From assembly GCA_965212135.1 (NCBI GenBank), contig OZ243044.1, positions 682,001 through 746,000 of the forward strand: a stretch of 64,000 bases of DNA, given 5' to 3'. Made by a program: the position numbers and the translations under genes. The notes under the pieces were generated by a model. The model was not told the origin of the DNA, ran no database searches, and saw only the letters and a list, made by a program, of their open reading frames with translations. Numbering within the stretch: the first letter of the stretch is position 1; every line of letters begins with the position of its first letter. Shown here in pieces: positions 34,899 to 45,314 of this stretch. The DNA is from Bin75 sp965212135. GTDB lineage: Bacteria; Nitrospirota; Nitrospiria; Nitrospirales; UBA8639.

Positions 34899-35518
34899 GC
34901 CCAGAACTCCTGAACGATCGGCAGGGCGTCTTTCAACACCACCAGCGTCTCATAGCGAAGCACGTCGTACACAGCCAGGGCTTGCGGCGAAACCGCTTTC
35001 ACTCGAGCCAGATTCCGCGTCGCGCGAAACACGTCGCGACGGTCTTGACCCACCACCAAAAGGACCGTGCCGTGCAAGCCCAGTTGACGCAACACCTGGG
35101 CCGCCAATTTGGTTTTCGGTTCCGAAAGTGACAGCTCGGAAAGGATCACCAGCTCTCCTGCGGTCTTCTTGGAAGACAGCGCGCTCTGCATGGCCTTTCG
35201 ATACATTTTTTTGGACAGGGCGGAATCATACCGTCGCGGTCGAGGCCCAAAGACCGTCCCGCCATGCCGCCACAGCGGCGACCGATTCGACCCCGCGCGA
35301 GCCCGTCCCGTCCCTTTTTGCTTCCACGGTTTTTTTCCCGTTCCACTGACCTCGCTGCGCCCCTTCGTACTGGCGGTCCCTTGCCGAAGAGACGCCCGCT
35401 GCATGACCACGGCGGAATGCACAAGCACGGCATGCGGCGGCACCCCAAACACGCCCTCACTGACGTCAATGGAGCCTACGGACTGTTTTGTTTGATCGAC
35501 AACTTCCATGGAAGCCAT
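34895..35518 (-). CDS. rplD: 50S ribosomal protein L4
   Basis: 207 aa. The central loop signature GTGKKPWKQKGTGRARAG and GGTVFGPRPRRYD are present. In E. coli L4 also represses the S10 operon at its leader; no such leader is evident here because rpsJ follows tuf1 directly. Confidence 0.97.
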   Translation of the reverse strand: MASMEVVDQTKQSVGSIDVSEGVFGVPPHAVLVHSAVVMQRASLRQGTASTKGRSEVSGTGKKPWKQKGTGRARAGSNRSPLWRHGGTVFGPRPRRYDSALSKKMYRKAMQSALSSKKTAGELVILSELSLSEPKTKLAAQVLRQLGLHGTVLLVVGQDRRDVFRATRNLARVKAVSPQALAVYDVLRYETLVVLKDALPIVQEFWA

Positions 35519-35524
35519 GATACC

Positions 35525-36151
35525 TTACCGCCTCTCCGACTTTCGGATCAGGACCAGCCCACCCACGGGACCCGGCACGGCTCCGGAGATGAGGACCAGA
35601 TTCTCCTCCGGTCGAATGTCCATGACCCGTAAGCCTTGCACCGTGACCCGTTCATTCCCCATTTGTCCGGGAAGCGCCGTGTTTTTCCACACGCGAGACG
35701 GATACGAACTACTGCCAATCGAACCGGGCGCACGATGAAACATGGATCCGTGACTGGCTGGCCCGCCGCTGAAATTGTGCCGTTTCATGACGCCTTGAAA
35801 CCCTTTTCCCTTGGAGGTCCCCCGCACGTGTACCATCTCTCCTTTTTCAAAAAGGCCCGCGGTCACAGCATCCCCCACCTGGCAGTCCGGCACACAGCGA
35901 AACTCCCACAAATACTTAAACAGCTTCTCTTGACCGGAGGCACGAAGATGTCCCACTTGGGCCTTGGTGAGCTTATGCTCCCGCACTTCCGTATAACCCA
36001 GTTGCACGGCGTCATAGCCATGCCGGTCTTTGGTCTTCACGGCCGTGACGTGACAAGGCCCCGCTTCAATCACCGTGACGGGATGGAGACGACGATGCTC
36101 GTCGAAAAACTGCGTCATGCCCAATTTTTGCCCCATCAACTCACAAATCAT
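35525..36151 (-). CDS. rplC: 50S ribosomal protein L3
   Basis: 208 aa. GQKLGMTQFFDE, TSKGKGFQGVMKRHNFSGGP in outline and the W-loop RVWKNTALPGQMGNE. ATG at 36151; the TTG one codon upstream is not needed. Between rpsJ and rplD. Confidence 0.97.
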   Translation of the reverse strand: MICELMGQKLGMTQFFDEHRRLHPVTVIEAGPCHVTAVKTKDRHGYDAVQLGYTEVREHKLTKAQVGHLRASGQEKLFKYLWEFRCVPDCQVGDAVTAGLFEKGEMVHVRGTSKGKGFQGVMKRHNFSGGPASHGSMFHRAPGSIGSSSYPSRVWKNTALPGQMGNERVTVQGLRVMDIRPEENLVLISGAVPGPVGGLVLIRKSERR

Positions 36152-36173
36152 CAAACACCTTTACGCCGGCACG

Positions 36174-36491
36174 CTACGTCTTGATCTCCACGTCAACGCC
36201 CGCCGCCAAATTTAATTTCATGAGCGCGTCCATGGTGTCCGGCGTGGGCTCAAGAATATCCAGTAACCGTTTATGCGTGCGGATTTCGAACTGTTCACGG
36301 GACTTCTTATCCGCATGAGTGGATCGCTGAATGGTAAACTTTTCGATACGAGTGGGAAGAGGAATGGGGCCGGCCACGTGTGCCCCCGTCTGCTTGACGC
36401 TCTCCACAATTTCTCTCGCCGATTGGTCAAGGACCCGGTAATCAAAGCCCTTCAATCGGATACGAATACGCTGGTCCGTACTGACAGCCAC
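36174..36491 (-). CDS. rpsJ: 30S ribosomal protein S10
   Basis: 105 aa. RIRLKGFDYRVLDQSAREIV and GPIPLPTRIEKFTI are S10/NusE signatures. The start is GTG at 36489-36491 with GGAGGG about 6 bases upstream, right after the tuf1 stop. The frame is open far into tuf1, but that part is antigenic to nothing known and is simply tuf1 read out of frame. S10 also joins NusB in antitermination. Confidence 0.95.
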   Translation of the reverse strand: MAVSTDQRIRIRLKGFDYRVLDQSAREIVESVKQTGAHVAGPIPLPTRIEKFTIQRSTHADKKSREQFEIRTHKRLLDILEPTPDTMDALMKLNLAAGVDVEIKT

Positions 36492-36498
36492 TGGACAC

Positions 36499-37720
36499 CC
36501 TCCTCTAGGCGAGAATGGCGGTGACGACGCCGGCGCCGACCGTCCGCCCCCCTTCCCGCACCGCAAACCGCACACCCTGCTCCATCGCAATCGGCGTAAT
36601 CAATTCTCCCGTAAACGTCGTATTGTCGCCCGGCATCACCATCTCCACGCCCTCCGCCAACTGCACCACGCCCGTCACGTCCGTCGTCCGAAAGTAAAAC
36701 TGCGGCCGGTAGCCGTTGAAAAACGGCGTGTGCCGCCCCCCTTCTTCTTTCGTCAAGACGTACACTTCCGCTTTGAATTTCGTATGCGGCATGATGCTTT
36801 TCGGTTTGGCCAGGACCATGCCCCGTTCCACGTCTTCTTTCTTGGTCCCCCGCAACAACGCCCCGATGTTGTCGCCGGCTTGCCCTTCGTCCAGGACTTT
36901 CCGAAACATTTCCACGCCGGTCACCACCGTGGTCTGGGTCTCCCCCAAGCCCACAATCTCAATCTCGTCGCCGACTTTGACTTGCCCCCGCTCAACCCGG
37001 CCGGTCACCACCGTCCCCCGCCCGCTGATGGTAAAGACGTCTTCAATCGGCATGAGAAACGGTTTGGTGATGGCCCGCTCCGGGGTCGGAATGTAGGTGT
37101 CCACCGCCGCCAGGAGTTGTTTGATGGAGGGGACGCCCACCGCACTGGTGTCGCCTTCCAGGGCTTTGGTCGCCGAGCCGACGATCAGGGGAATCTCGTC
37201 GCCGGGAAACTGGTATTTCGTCAGGAGTTCCCGCACTTCCAACTCCACCAGCTCCAGAAGTTCCGGGTCTTCGATTTTGTCGGCTTTGTTTAAGAACACC
37301 ACGATGGAGGGCACGCCGACTTGCCGCGCCAGCAGGATGTGTTCCCGGGTCTGCGGCATCGGGCCGTCCGCCGCCGAAACCACTAAAATCGCGCCGTCCA
37401 TCTGCGCCGCCCCCGTGATCATGTTTTTGACGTAGTCGGCGTGCCCCGGACAGTCCACGTGCGCGTAGTGCCGCTGCGCCGTCTCGTATTCAACGTGCGC
37501 AATCGCAATGGTCAGTATCTTGGTCGGATCCCGCCGCCCTTGCGACGCACTCGCTTTGGCAACTTCGTCGTAGCTAATATAGTCCGCCAGCCCTTCCTGC
37601 CCCATCACTTTGGTCAACGCCGAAGTCAGGGTCGTCTTCCCGTGATCCACGTGCCCGATCGTCCCCACGTTCACATGCGGCTTCTTCCGATTAAATTTCG
37701 CCTTCGCCATCAGCCCCTCC
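36499..37720. repeat. Copy 1 of the duplicated tuf sequence
   Basis: The 1222 bases match 52679-53900 with three differences seen (36855, 37114, 37528), all synonymous. Identity stops a few bases outside the gene on both sides. Confidence 0.9.
36505..37710 (-). CDS. tuf1: Elongation factor Tu, copy 1
   Basis: 401 aa. G1 GHVDHGKTTL, G3 DCPGHADYVKNM, G4 NKAD and G5 GSATKA of the GTPase domain, then the two beta-barrel domains that hold aminoacyl-tRNA. This copy sits between fusA and rpsJ, the usual str position. The protein is identical to copy 2 at 52685-53890. Some Cys/Lys-rich differences from Proteobacteria (DDISYDEVAKASASQGRRDPTK area) suggest a small insertion in the switch region. Confidence 0.98.
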   Translation of the reverse strand: MAKAKFNRKKPHVNVGTIGHVDHGKTTLTSALTKVMGQEGLADYISYDEVAKASASQGRRDPTKILTIAIAHVEYETAQRHYAHVDCPGHADYVKNMITGAAQMDGAILVVSAADGPMPQTREHILLARQVGVPSIVVFLNKADKIEDPELLELVELEVRELLTKYQFPGDEIPLIVGSATKALEGDTSAVGVPSIKQLLAAVDTYIPTPERAITKPFLMPIEDVFTISGRGTVVTGRVERGQVKVGDEIEIVGLGETQTTVVTGVEMFRKVLDEGQAGDNIGALLRGTKKEDVERGMVLAKPKSIMPHTKFKAEVYVLTKEEGGRHTPFFNGYRPQFYFRTTDVTGVVQLAEGVEMVMPGDNTTFTGELITPIAMEQGVRFAVREGGRTVGAGVVTAILA

Positions 37721-37808
37721 CTTTTCGAATGCCAATGCTCTGTGGCTCATACGAGAAAGCAACCATCCGATTTCTGTTCCATTCATGCTTCACTCGCCAA
37801 CCGCACGG

Positions 37809-39890
37809 TTATTCGCCGCGTTGCTTCCCGACAATCTGATCCGCCAGTTGTTTGGGAACCGGCTCATATTGATCAAATTCCATAGAATAGGTTGCGCGAC
37901 CTTGGGTCTTCGACCGGAGGCCCGTGGCATACCCAAACATTTCACTAAGGGGAACCATGGCATCCACCGCTTGAGAGCCACTCCTGGCCTTGATGCCCTG
38001 CACTTTTCCGCGTCGTGAATTCAGGTCTCCGATCACGTCACCCATGAAGTCCTGGGGCACTAGGACTTCCACTTTCATCACAGGCTCAAGCAGAATCGGG
38101 TTGGCCTGTTTACAGGCGGCATCAAAGGCCATGGACGCGGCGATTTTAAAGGCCATTTCGCTCGAGTCAACTTCATGAAAGGATCCGTCAAACAAGGTCA
38201 CCCGAATATCCCGCATCGAATACCCGGCCATCACGCCCGACTCCATGCGCTCCTTGACCCCCTTTTCCACCGCCGGAATATATTCGCGCGGAATAATGCC
38301 GCCAACGATCTTGTTGACAAATTCCAAGCCCACGCCGGGCTCGGACGGCTCCACGCGCAACTCCACATGCCCATACTGTCCGCGCCCGCCGGATTGCTTG
38401 ATATACTTCCCTTCGGCCTCCGCTTTCTTGCGAATCGTCTCGTGATAGGCGACTTCGGGCTTCCCGACGTTCGCCTGAACCTTAAATTCCCTGACCAGAC
38501 GATCAACGATAATTTCCAAATGCAATTCCCCCATTCCGGAAATGATCGTTTGCCCAGTCTCCATGTCGCTTCGCACGTGAAAGGAGGGGTCTTCCTGGGC
38601 TAGTTTCTCCAAAGAAAAACCCAGTTTCTCTAAGTCCTGCTTGGTCTTTGGTTCCACGGCCATGGAAATCACGGGCTCGGGAAACTTAATCACCTCTAAC
38701 AGCATTTGATGTTTCTCGTCAGTCAGGGTATCGCCGGTTCTCGTACCTTTCATGCCGACCGCCGCCGCGATATCGCCGGAATACACGACGGCAATATCTT
38801 CACGCTTATTCGCGTGCATTTTGAGCAGGCGCCCGATCCGTTCCCGCTTCCCCTGCGTGACATTATAAACGTACGATCCCGTTTCCAGCTTCCCGGAATA
38901 GACACGGAAATACGTCAGCTGTCCGGCAAAGGTATCGGTCATGATCTTAAAGGCCAAGGCCGCAAAGGGTTCCCCGTCACTCGCCTTGCGGGTCATGGTC
39001 TCGCCGCTCGCCGGATCAACCCCCGCCACTTCCGGCACGTCCAAAGGCGAAGGCAGAAAATCCACCACGGCATCCAGCAAAGGCTGGACCCCTTTATTCT
39101 TGAAAGCCGACCCACAGAAGACCGGCGTAATCTTCAGTTGATTGGTCCCAGCCCGCAACGCGCGCTTGATTTCATCCGACTTCAGGGGTTCCCCGTTCAA
39201 ATAGCGCTCAAGCAACACTTCATCGAACTCGGCGACGGCTTCCAGCAGTTTGTCTCGATAGGTTTGAGCCACAGGCAACAGATCGGGCGCAACGTCCTCG
39301 ACCACAAAGTTCGCTCCCAACATTTCATCATCAAAGACATAGGCCTTCATCGAGACGAGATCAATGACGCCCCGAAAATCCGTCTCTTTGCCAATTGGCA
39401 ATTGGACGGCGACCGGGCTTGCCCCCAATCGGTCCGTGAGACTCTGCATGCTCCCCGCAAAGTCGGCGCCCACCCGATCCATCTTATTAAGAAAGGCAAT
39501 GCGAGGGACTCGATATTTATCGGCCTGACGCCACACGGTTTCGGATTGCGGTTCGACACCCTGCACCGCATCAAACACAGCCACCGCCCCGTCCAACACG
39601 CGCAGAGACCGCTCAACTTCAACCGTGAAATCCACGTGCCCCGGCGTATCAATGATGTTAATGCGATAATTTTTCCAGAAACAGGTCGTCGCCGCGGACG
39701 TAATGGTAATCCCCCGCTCCCGTTCCTGCTCCATCCAATCCATCTGCGCCGCGCCTTCGTGCACTTCGCCCATGCGGTGAGAGACCCCTGTATAAAACAG
39801 GATGCGCTCGGTCGTCGTCGTTTTCCCGGCGTCAATATGGGCCATGATGCCGATATTCCGAGTCTGCTCTAATGGATATTCCCTCGCCAT
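37809..39890 (-). CDS. fusA: Elongation factor G
   Basis: 693 aa. GTPase motifs AHIDAGKTTTTERIL, DTPGHVDFT and NKMDRVGADF are intact, followed by the EF-G domains II-V (IPREYIPAVEKGV, YSMRDIRVTLFDGS). Drives translocation and, with RRF, recycling. The 98-base gap to tuf1 shows no promoter or terminator that I can identify. Confidence 0.98.
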   Translation of the reverse strand: MAREYPLEQTRNIGIMAHIDAGKTTTTERILFYTGVSHRMGEVHEGAAQMDWMEQERERGITITSAATTCFWKNYRINIIDTPGHVDFTVEVERSLRVLDGAVAVFDAVQGVEPQSETVWRQADKYRVPRIAFLNKMDRVGADFAGSMQSLTDRLGASPVAVQLPIGKETDFRGVIDLVSMKAYVFDDEMLGANFVVEDVAPDLLPVAQTYRDKLLEAVAEFDEVLLERYLNGEPLKSDEIKRALRAGTNQLKITPVFCGSAFKNKGVQPLLDAVVDFLPSPLDVPEVAGVDPASGETMTRKASDGEPFAALAFKIMTDTFAGQLTYFRVYSGKLETGSYVYNVTQGKRERIGRLLKMHANKREDIAVVYSGDIAAAVGMKGTRTGDTLTDEKHQMLLEVIKFPEPVISMAVEPKTKQDLEKLGFSLEKLAQEDPSFHVRSDMETGQTIISGMGELHLEIIVDRLVREFKVQANVGKPEVAYHETIRKKAEAEGKYIKQSGGRGQYGHVELRVEPSEPGVGLEFVNKIVGGIIPREYIPAVEKGVKERMESGVMAGYSMRDIRVTLFDGSFHEVDSSEMAFKIAASMAFDAACKQANPILLEPVMKVEVLVPQDFMGDVIGDLNSRRGKVQGIKARSGSQAVDAMVPLSEMFGYATGLRSKTQGRATYSMEFDQYEPVPKQLADQIVGKQRGE

Positions 39891-40006
39891 GCTCCCTCTT
39901 CACGCAAAAACGCTGTAACGCCACCCCCGCTCAATCCGAACGCAGACTGAGGAACACAAGCCTACCGACGTATGGAGGCGCCGACTACAGCGACAGAAAC
40001 CCGCCG

Positions 40007-40477
40007 TTACCAACGGTAATGCGCAAACGCACGATTCGCCTCGGCCATTCTGTGCGTCTCATCTCGTTTCTTGACCGCGGCCCCTGTATTATTGGCGGCA
40101 TCAAGCAACTCGGTCGCAAGCTTTTCCTGCATACTCTTCCCGGTGCGCGACAGGGCACTTTGCTTCATCCATCGAAAAGCCAGGGCAACCTGACGCACGG
40201 GCCGGATTTCGACGGGGACCTGGTACGAGGCGCCGCCCACCCGTCTTGATTTCACTTCCACCATCGGTTTGACATTGCCAAGGGCGGAATGAAAGACCTG
40301 CAAGGGGTCACCGCCGATCTTACGTTGAATCATGTCAAACGCCCCGTAACACACGCGCTGGGCCGTACTCTTTTTGCCCTGCGTCATCAGAATATTAATA
40401 AACTTCGCCACCAAGTGATCCCGATATTTGGAATCAGCGGGAGGGGTTCGAGTAACGGCATTCTGTCCACGCGACAT
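40007..40477 (-). CDS. rpsG: 30S ribosomal protein S7
   Basis: 156 aa, the standard length. KFINILMTQGKKSTAQRV in outline, the VEVKSRRVGGASYQVPVEI stretch and the C-terminal HRMAEANRAFAHYRW. Head-domain organiser. Between rpsL and fusA. Confidence 0.97.
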   Translation of the reverse strand: MSRGQNAVTRTPPADSKYRDHLVAKFINILMTQGKKSTAQRVCYGAFDMIQRKIGGDPLQVFHSALGNVKPMVEVKSRRVGGASYQVPVEIRPVRQVALAFRWMKQSALSRTGKSMQEKLATELLDAANNTGAAVKKRDETHRMAEANRAFAHYRW

Positions 40478-40515
40478 CGTTCAACCCACCTTCCGGCCAC
40501 CACATGCTCAACGCG

Positions 40516-40887
40516 TTATTTAGGCCGCTTGGCCCCATACTTGGACCGACTCTGCTTCCTGTTGGCCACGCCAACAGCATCAAGGGCGCCCCGGACCAAA
40601 TGATAACGCACACCGGGCAAGTCCTTCACCCGACCACCACGCACCAGCACAATGGAATGTTCCTGCAAATTATGACCCATGCCCGGGATATACGTTGTCA
40701 CCTCTACACCGGTGGTCAACCGCACACGAGCCACTTTCCGCAACGCCGAATTCGGTTTTTTGGGAGTTGTGGTATACACGCGCAGACAGACCCCGCGCCG
40801 TTGCGGACAGCGATTGAGGGCCGGACTTTTACTTTTTGCTTTTGGGGCCTTGCGCCCTTTTCGTACGAGCTGATTGACAGTTGGCAT
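40516..40887 (-). CDS. rpsL: 30S ribosomal protein S12
   Basis: 123 aa from ATG 40887 (MPTVNQLVRKGRK). The decoding-centre loops TTTPKKPNSALRKVARV and PGVRYHLVRGALDA are intact; the Lys of the PKKPNSA loop, a known streptomycin-resistance site, is the wild-type residue. An upstream in-frame start at 40926 was rejected. Confidence 0.97.
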   Translation of the reverse strand: MPTVNQLVRKGRKAPKAKSKSPALNRCPQRRGVCLRVYTTTPKKPNSALRKVARVRLTTGVEVTTYIPGMGHNLQEHSIVLVRGGRVKDLPGVRYHLVRGALDAVGVANRKQSRSKYGAKRPK

Positions 40888-41000
40888 GTTCCAGTCTTTC
40901 TCAACGTTCTTGCGTTTAACAAACACCTTCAGGGTAACCGATGGATTTTAATGAGCGGCTGCGCATCTGTCAAGGTCGCTTTCCGATGGATCACCAGGTC

Positions 41001-44000
41001 TCATGACGTGGATTGCGTCTGCAGTTCCTTGCCCGCCATGCCACCCACCCCATCATCAGGATCGGACTCGATGAAGGCCTCTTCAGCCGGCGGCACAAAG
41101 GTTTCCCGGTAGCGTGAGAAGCCGGTTCCGGCGGGAATCAAACGTCCCACAATGACGTTTTCCTTGAGCCCCCGTAAATCATCAACCCGGCCATTGATGG
41201 CCGCCTCGGTGAGCACCCGCGTCGTTTCCTGGAATGACGCTCCGGAAATAAAGCTGTCCGTACTCAGTGACGCCTTGGTAATACCCAACAGCAATGGTTT
41301 GCCAACCGCTCGCTTCCCGCCTTCGGCTTGGACGCGATCATCTTCATCTTTGAACTCAAATTTTCCGACATGGGCTCCCGGTAAAAAGTTGGTATCCCCA
41401 GGGTCTTCAATGCGGATCTTTTTCAACATCTGCCTCGCAATAATCTCAATATGTTTGTCGTTAATAGACACCCCCTGCAAACGATACACTTCCTGCACCT
41501 CATTCACCAGGAACCCCTGCAATTCCCTGGGTCCCTTCACATTCAGAATATCATGGGGGTCGCGGGACCCTTCCATTAAAGAATCACCGGCGAGCACCCA
41601 GTCACCTTCGTGCACGTTGATGTGCTTGCCTCGAGCAATGAAGTATTCTTTTCGGTCGCCGACTTTCCTTCGATGTTCGTGAATGAGATCCTCTCTTGTT
41701 GCGGTTGGAAATTTACTTAACACTTCTTGCAGGGCCAAGTCAGTGGCTTGCATGTCTCCCATTTTGTTATCAACGATAATCTGCCGTGTCCCTTTTTCGA
41801 GCTTGCCAAGTCCGAGCTGCTTTGGCGGAAAGAAGACCTCTCCGTCAATTTCGCTAATAACCGCCTTCTCCTTGGGCTTTCTCGCCTCAAACAACTCCGC
41901 CACTCTCGGCAAGCCGCCCGTAATGTCTTTGGTCTTCGTTGTTTCTCGAGTACGTTTTGCCAGCACGTCACCGGGATGCACCATGTCTCCCTTTTCAACT
42001 TCGATATACGCGCCCACGGGCAGAGGATAGCTGTCCGCGGTCTTTCCAGCGTCTTTGACGGAAATTCTTGGACGCAACGGCGGGTCGGCTTCCGCTTTCG
42101 TGGCCTTGCCCCCGTCTTTAGCAGACACGCGTTGCCGTTCGGGCTCAATGACGACCTTGTGCGAGAGGCCGGTGATTTCGTCAACCACTTCTTTCATCGT
42201 GACACCTGGTACAAGGTCACCATAGGCAATGCGCCCGCCCACTTTGGTCAGAATGGGTTCCGAATACGGATCCCACTCCACGAGTTTCTGACCAATCGTG
42301 ACCTCCTTGCCGTCCCGCACTTGAATTTTCGCCCCATAGACCACCGCGTACTTTTCACGTTCCCGCCCGGAATCGTCACAGACGGCAATCTTCGCGTTCC
42401 GATTCATGACCACCCATTCGCCATCCTTGTTCTTCACCGCCATGCGACCATTGTGCACATCCACGTTTTTCCTGGCGTCAAAACTCAAGTATTTCAACAC
42501 CCCGCCATGCCGGGACTCGACCACGCTCTGTTCCACCACTTTACTGGCCGTGCCTCCGATATGAAAAGTCCGCATGGTTAACTGCGTCCCGGGCTCGCCG
42601 ATGGACTGCGCCGCGATCACCCCGACGGGCTCGCCCAGTTCGACCAGCTTGCCTCTGGCCAAATCCCGTCCGTAACACTTCACGCACACCCCCCAACGCG
42701 CCTGACACGTCAATGTCGAGCGGATGCGAACGCGATCAACACCAGCGTCAACCACCGCCTTTACGCGTGTTTCATCCAACTCTTCGTTCGCGGGCACCAC
42801 CACGTGATTCGTCATCGGATCAAGAATGTCGTCAGCCGAGATACGGCCCAGAATACGTTCTTCAATCGGCTGAATCACCTCCCCGCCTTCAACCAATGCC
42901 GAGACGTTGATGCCGTCCGCCGTCCCGCAATCATCCTCACTCACAATGACGTCCTGCGCAATATCAACCAGCCGGCGCGTGAGATACCCCGAGTTCGCGG
43001 TTTTCAGAGCCGTATCCGCCAACCCTTTTCGTGCCCCGTGCGTCGAGATAAAATACTGAAGGACCGTCAGGCCTTCACGGAAGTTGGCCGTGATCGGCGT
43101 TTCAATAATTTCGCCGGACGGCTTCGCCATCAACCCCCGCATGCCCCCCAGCTGACGAATTTGCTGCGAACTCCCTCTCGCTCCGGAATCGGCCATCATA
43201 AAAATGGGGTTCAACGTGTCCTGCGGGCCCTGACCGCCGCCAGCTTTGATCTCTTTCATCATGTCAGTGGCCACCTGTTCACTCACGCGCGCCCAGATAT
43301 CAATGACCTTGTTGTAGCGCTCCCCGTCCGTGATCAGCCCCTCGCTATGCTGCCGCGCCACCTCGTCCACGTCCTTTTGCGCGTGACTCAGCAGCGTCCT
43401 TTTTTTGGTCGGAATATGCATATTGTCAATGCAAATCGAGACCCCGGCCTTGGTGGCATAGTAAAATCCGAGACTTTTCAGCTTATCGAGCATCCTGACG
43501 GTATCGTGCAAACCGGCTTCCCGATAGACCGCGTCAATCAGTCTGGTCATTTCTTTTTTGGTCATGACTCGATTGGCGTGGGAGAAATCGAGAGACGGCG
43601 GAAGGATTTCTCCAAACAGCACCCGACCGACCGTCGTCTCCACCAACACCCCGTCAATGCGCACTTTGATTTTGGCCTGTTCGTCCAATGCCCCCGCGTC
43701 ATACGCAATGCGCACTTCTTCGGGGGAATACAAAATCTTCCCTTCTCCCATGGCTCCCGGCCGTTCCTGTGTCAACCAATAACACCCCAGGACCATATCT
43801 TGAGAGGGAATAGAGAGCGGCCGGCCATTCGCCGGCGACAACACGTTATTGATGGACATCATCAACACACGAGCTTCAATTTGCGCTTCGACCGAAAGCG
43901 GGACGTGAACCGCCATCTGATCGCCGTCGAAGTCCGCGTTAAACGCCGCGCACACCAGGGGATGCAGGCGAATGGCCTTGCCTTCGATGAGCACGGGATC

Positions 44001-45314
44001 AAACGCCTGCATGCCCAGGCGATGCAACGTGGGCGCACGATTCAAAATGACCGGGTGTTCTCGAATCACTTCGTCCAGAACATCCCAGACTTCGGGACGT
44101 TCCTTTTCCACAAGGCGTTTCGCGCTTTTAATGGTGGTCGCCGCCCCGCGTTCTTCCAACTTGTGGAAGATAAATGGCTTGAAGAGTTCCAACGCCATTT
44201 TCTTGGGCAACCCGCATTGATTCAATTTCAGTTCCGGACCGACTACAATCACCGAACGGCCAGAGTAATCAACCCGTTTACCCAGGAGATTTTGCCGGAA
44301 CCGACCTTGCTTGCCTTTGAGCATGTCGCTGAGGGACTTTAACGGCCGCTTATTGGCTCCGCGAATCGTCCGCCCTCTTCGACCATTGTCAAAGAGCGCA
44401 TCCACGGCTTCCTGCAACATTCTCTTTTCATTGCGAATAATCACACCGGGCGCCTTTAACTCCATCAACCGTTTCAGCCGGTTGTTGCGATTAATGACCC
44501 GCCGATAGAGATCGTTCAAATCCGACGTGGCAAACCGCCCGCCATCCAGCGGCACCAGCGGTCTCAGTTCGGGCGGCAGCACCGGAATGACGTCCATGAT
44601 CATCCATTCCGGGTTGTTGCCCGACTTGTAAAATGCCTCGATTACTTTCAGTCGCTTGGTGAGCTTCTTGTTCAGCGCCACGGAAGTCGTGGCCTTCACC
44701 TTGTCATGGCGCGCGGCCCACAGGGCCTCGATATCAACTTTGTTCAGCAATTCACGAATGGCTTCCGCCCCAATACTGACGCGAAACGCCTGCGGGCCGT
44801 ATTGATTCACACATTCACGGTATTGTTCTTCCGTGAGCAGTTCTTGCTCTTTGAGCGGCGTATCCATGGGGTCAATCACCACGTACGCCTCAAAATAGAG
44901 AATTTTTTCCAACTGCTTGAGGCTCATATCCAGCAGGACCCCAATCCGGCTCGGCACCCCTTTTAAAAACCAAATGTGGGCGACGGGCGCGGCCAGTTCA
45001 ATGTGTCCCATGCGCTCCCGACGCACCTTGGATTGAATGACCTCGACTCCGCATTTATCGCAGACAATCCCCCGATGTTTCATCCGCTTGTATTTCCCGC
45101 AATTGCACTCCCAGTCCTTGGTCGGACCAAAAATCTTCGCGCAAAACAGCCCGTCTTTTTCCGGCTTGAATGAGCGGTAATTGATGGTTTCCGGTTTTTT
45201 GACCTCCCCATAGGACCACGAGCGCACTTTCTCGGGCGACGCAATGCGAATACGCATGGCGTCAAAGGACACCGCCTCGCGCGGTTTTTCAAACAGAGCA
45301 TAGATGCTTTCCAA
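41001..45314 (-). CDS. rpoC: DNA-directed RNA polymerase beta' subunit
   Basis: 1437 aa. The N-terminal zinc site (CNCGKYKRMKHRGIVCDKCG), the catalytic NADFDGDQMAVHVPL and the second zinc site (TCQARWGVCVKCYG) are intact. The start is best placed at TTG 45312-45314, which has AAAGGAGGG at 45321-45330 and yields LESIYALFEKP as the N-terminus; the GTG at 45344 lies upstream of that ribosome site. Follows rpoB by 61 bases. A 113-base gap leads to rpsL. Confidence 0.97.
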   Translation of the reverse strand: MESIYALFEKPREAVSFDAMRIRIASPEKVRSWSYGEVKKPETINYRSFKPEKDGLFCAKIFGPTKDWECNCGKYKRMKHRGIVCDKCGVEVIQSKVRRERMGHIELAAPVAHIWFLKGVPSRIGVLLDMSLKQLEKILYFEAYVVIDPMDTPLKEQELLTEEQYRECVNQYGPQAFRVSIGAEAIRELLNKVDIEALWAARHDKVKATTSVALNKKLTKRLKVIEAFYKSGNNPEWMIMDVIPVLPPELRPLVPLDGGRFATSDLNDLYRRVINRNNRLKRLMELKAPGVIIRNEKRMLQEAVDALFDNGRRGRTIRGANKRPLKSLSDMLKGKQGRFRQNLLGKRVDYSGRSVIVVGPELKLNQCGLPKKMALELFKPFIFHKLEERGAATTIKSAKRLVEKERPEVWDVLDEVIREHPVILNRAPTLHRLGMQAFDPVLIEGKAIRLHPLVCAAFNADFDGDQMAVHVPLSVEAQIEARVLMMSINNVLSPANGRPLSIPSQDMVLGCYWLTQERPGAMGEGKILYSPEEVRIAYDAGALDEQAKIKVRIDGVLVETTVGRVLFGEILPPSLDFSHANRVMTKKEMTRLIDAVYREAGLHDTVRMLDKLKSLGFYYATKAGVSICIDNMHIPTKKRTLLSHAQKDVDEVARQHSEGLITDGERYNKVIDIWARVSEQVATDMMKEIKAGGGQGPQDTLNPIFMMADSGARGSSQQIRQLGGMRGLMAKPSGEIIETPITANFREGLTVLQYFISTHGARKGLADTALKTANSGYLTRRLVDIAQDVIVSEDDCGTADGINVSALVEGGEVIQPIEERILGRISADDILDPMTNHVVVPANEELDETRVKAVVDAGVDRVRIRSTLTCQARWGVCVKCYGRDLARGKLVELGEPVGVIAAQSIGEPGTQLTMRTFHIGGTASKVVEQSVVESRHGGVLKYLSFDARKNVDVHNGRMAVKNKDGEWVVMNRNAKIAVCDDSGREREKYAVVYGAKIQVRDGKEVTIGQKLVEWDPYSEPILTKVGGRIAYGDLVPGVTMKEVVDEITGLSHKVVIEPERQRVSAKDGGKATKAEADPPLRPRISVKDAGKTADSYPLPVGAYIEVEKGDMVHPGDVLAKRTRETTKTKDITGGLPRVAELFEARKPKEKAVISEIDGEVFFPPKQLGLGKLEKGTRQIIVDNKMGDMQATDLALQEVLSKFPTATREDLIHEHRRKVGDRKEYFIARGKHINVHEGDWVLAGDSLMEGSRDPHDILNVKGPRELQGFLVNEVQEVYRLQGVSINDKHIEIIARQMLKKIRIEDPGDTNFLPGAHVGKFEFKDEDDRVQAEGGKRAVGKPLLLGITKASLSTDSFISGASFQETTRVLTEAAINGRVDDLRGLKENVIVGRLIPAGTGFSRYRETFVPPAEEAFIESDPDDGVGGMAGKELQTQSTS

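Noticed and set aside
36492..36590. N-terminal part shared by two long frames at the tuf 3' ends (ahead of rpsJ and of rpmG), which looked like a duplicated leader
   Set aside because: Both are the same out-of-frame reading of the duplicated tuf ends; the real rpsJ and rpmG start downstream.
38706..39872. 388-codon open frame on the plus strand
   Set aside because: Antisense to fusA, with no recognisable domain or ribosome site.
42804..44342. 512-codon open frame on the plus strand
   Set aside because: It is antisense to the conserved core of rpoC and its translation resembles no protein family.
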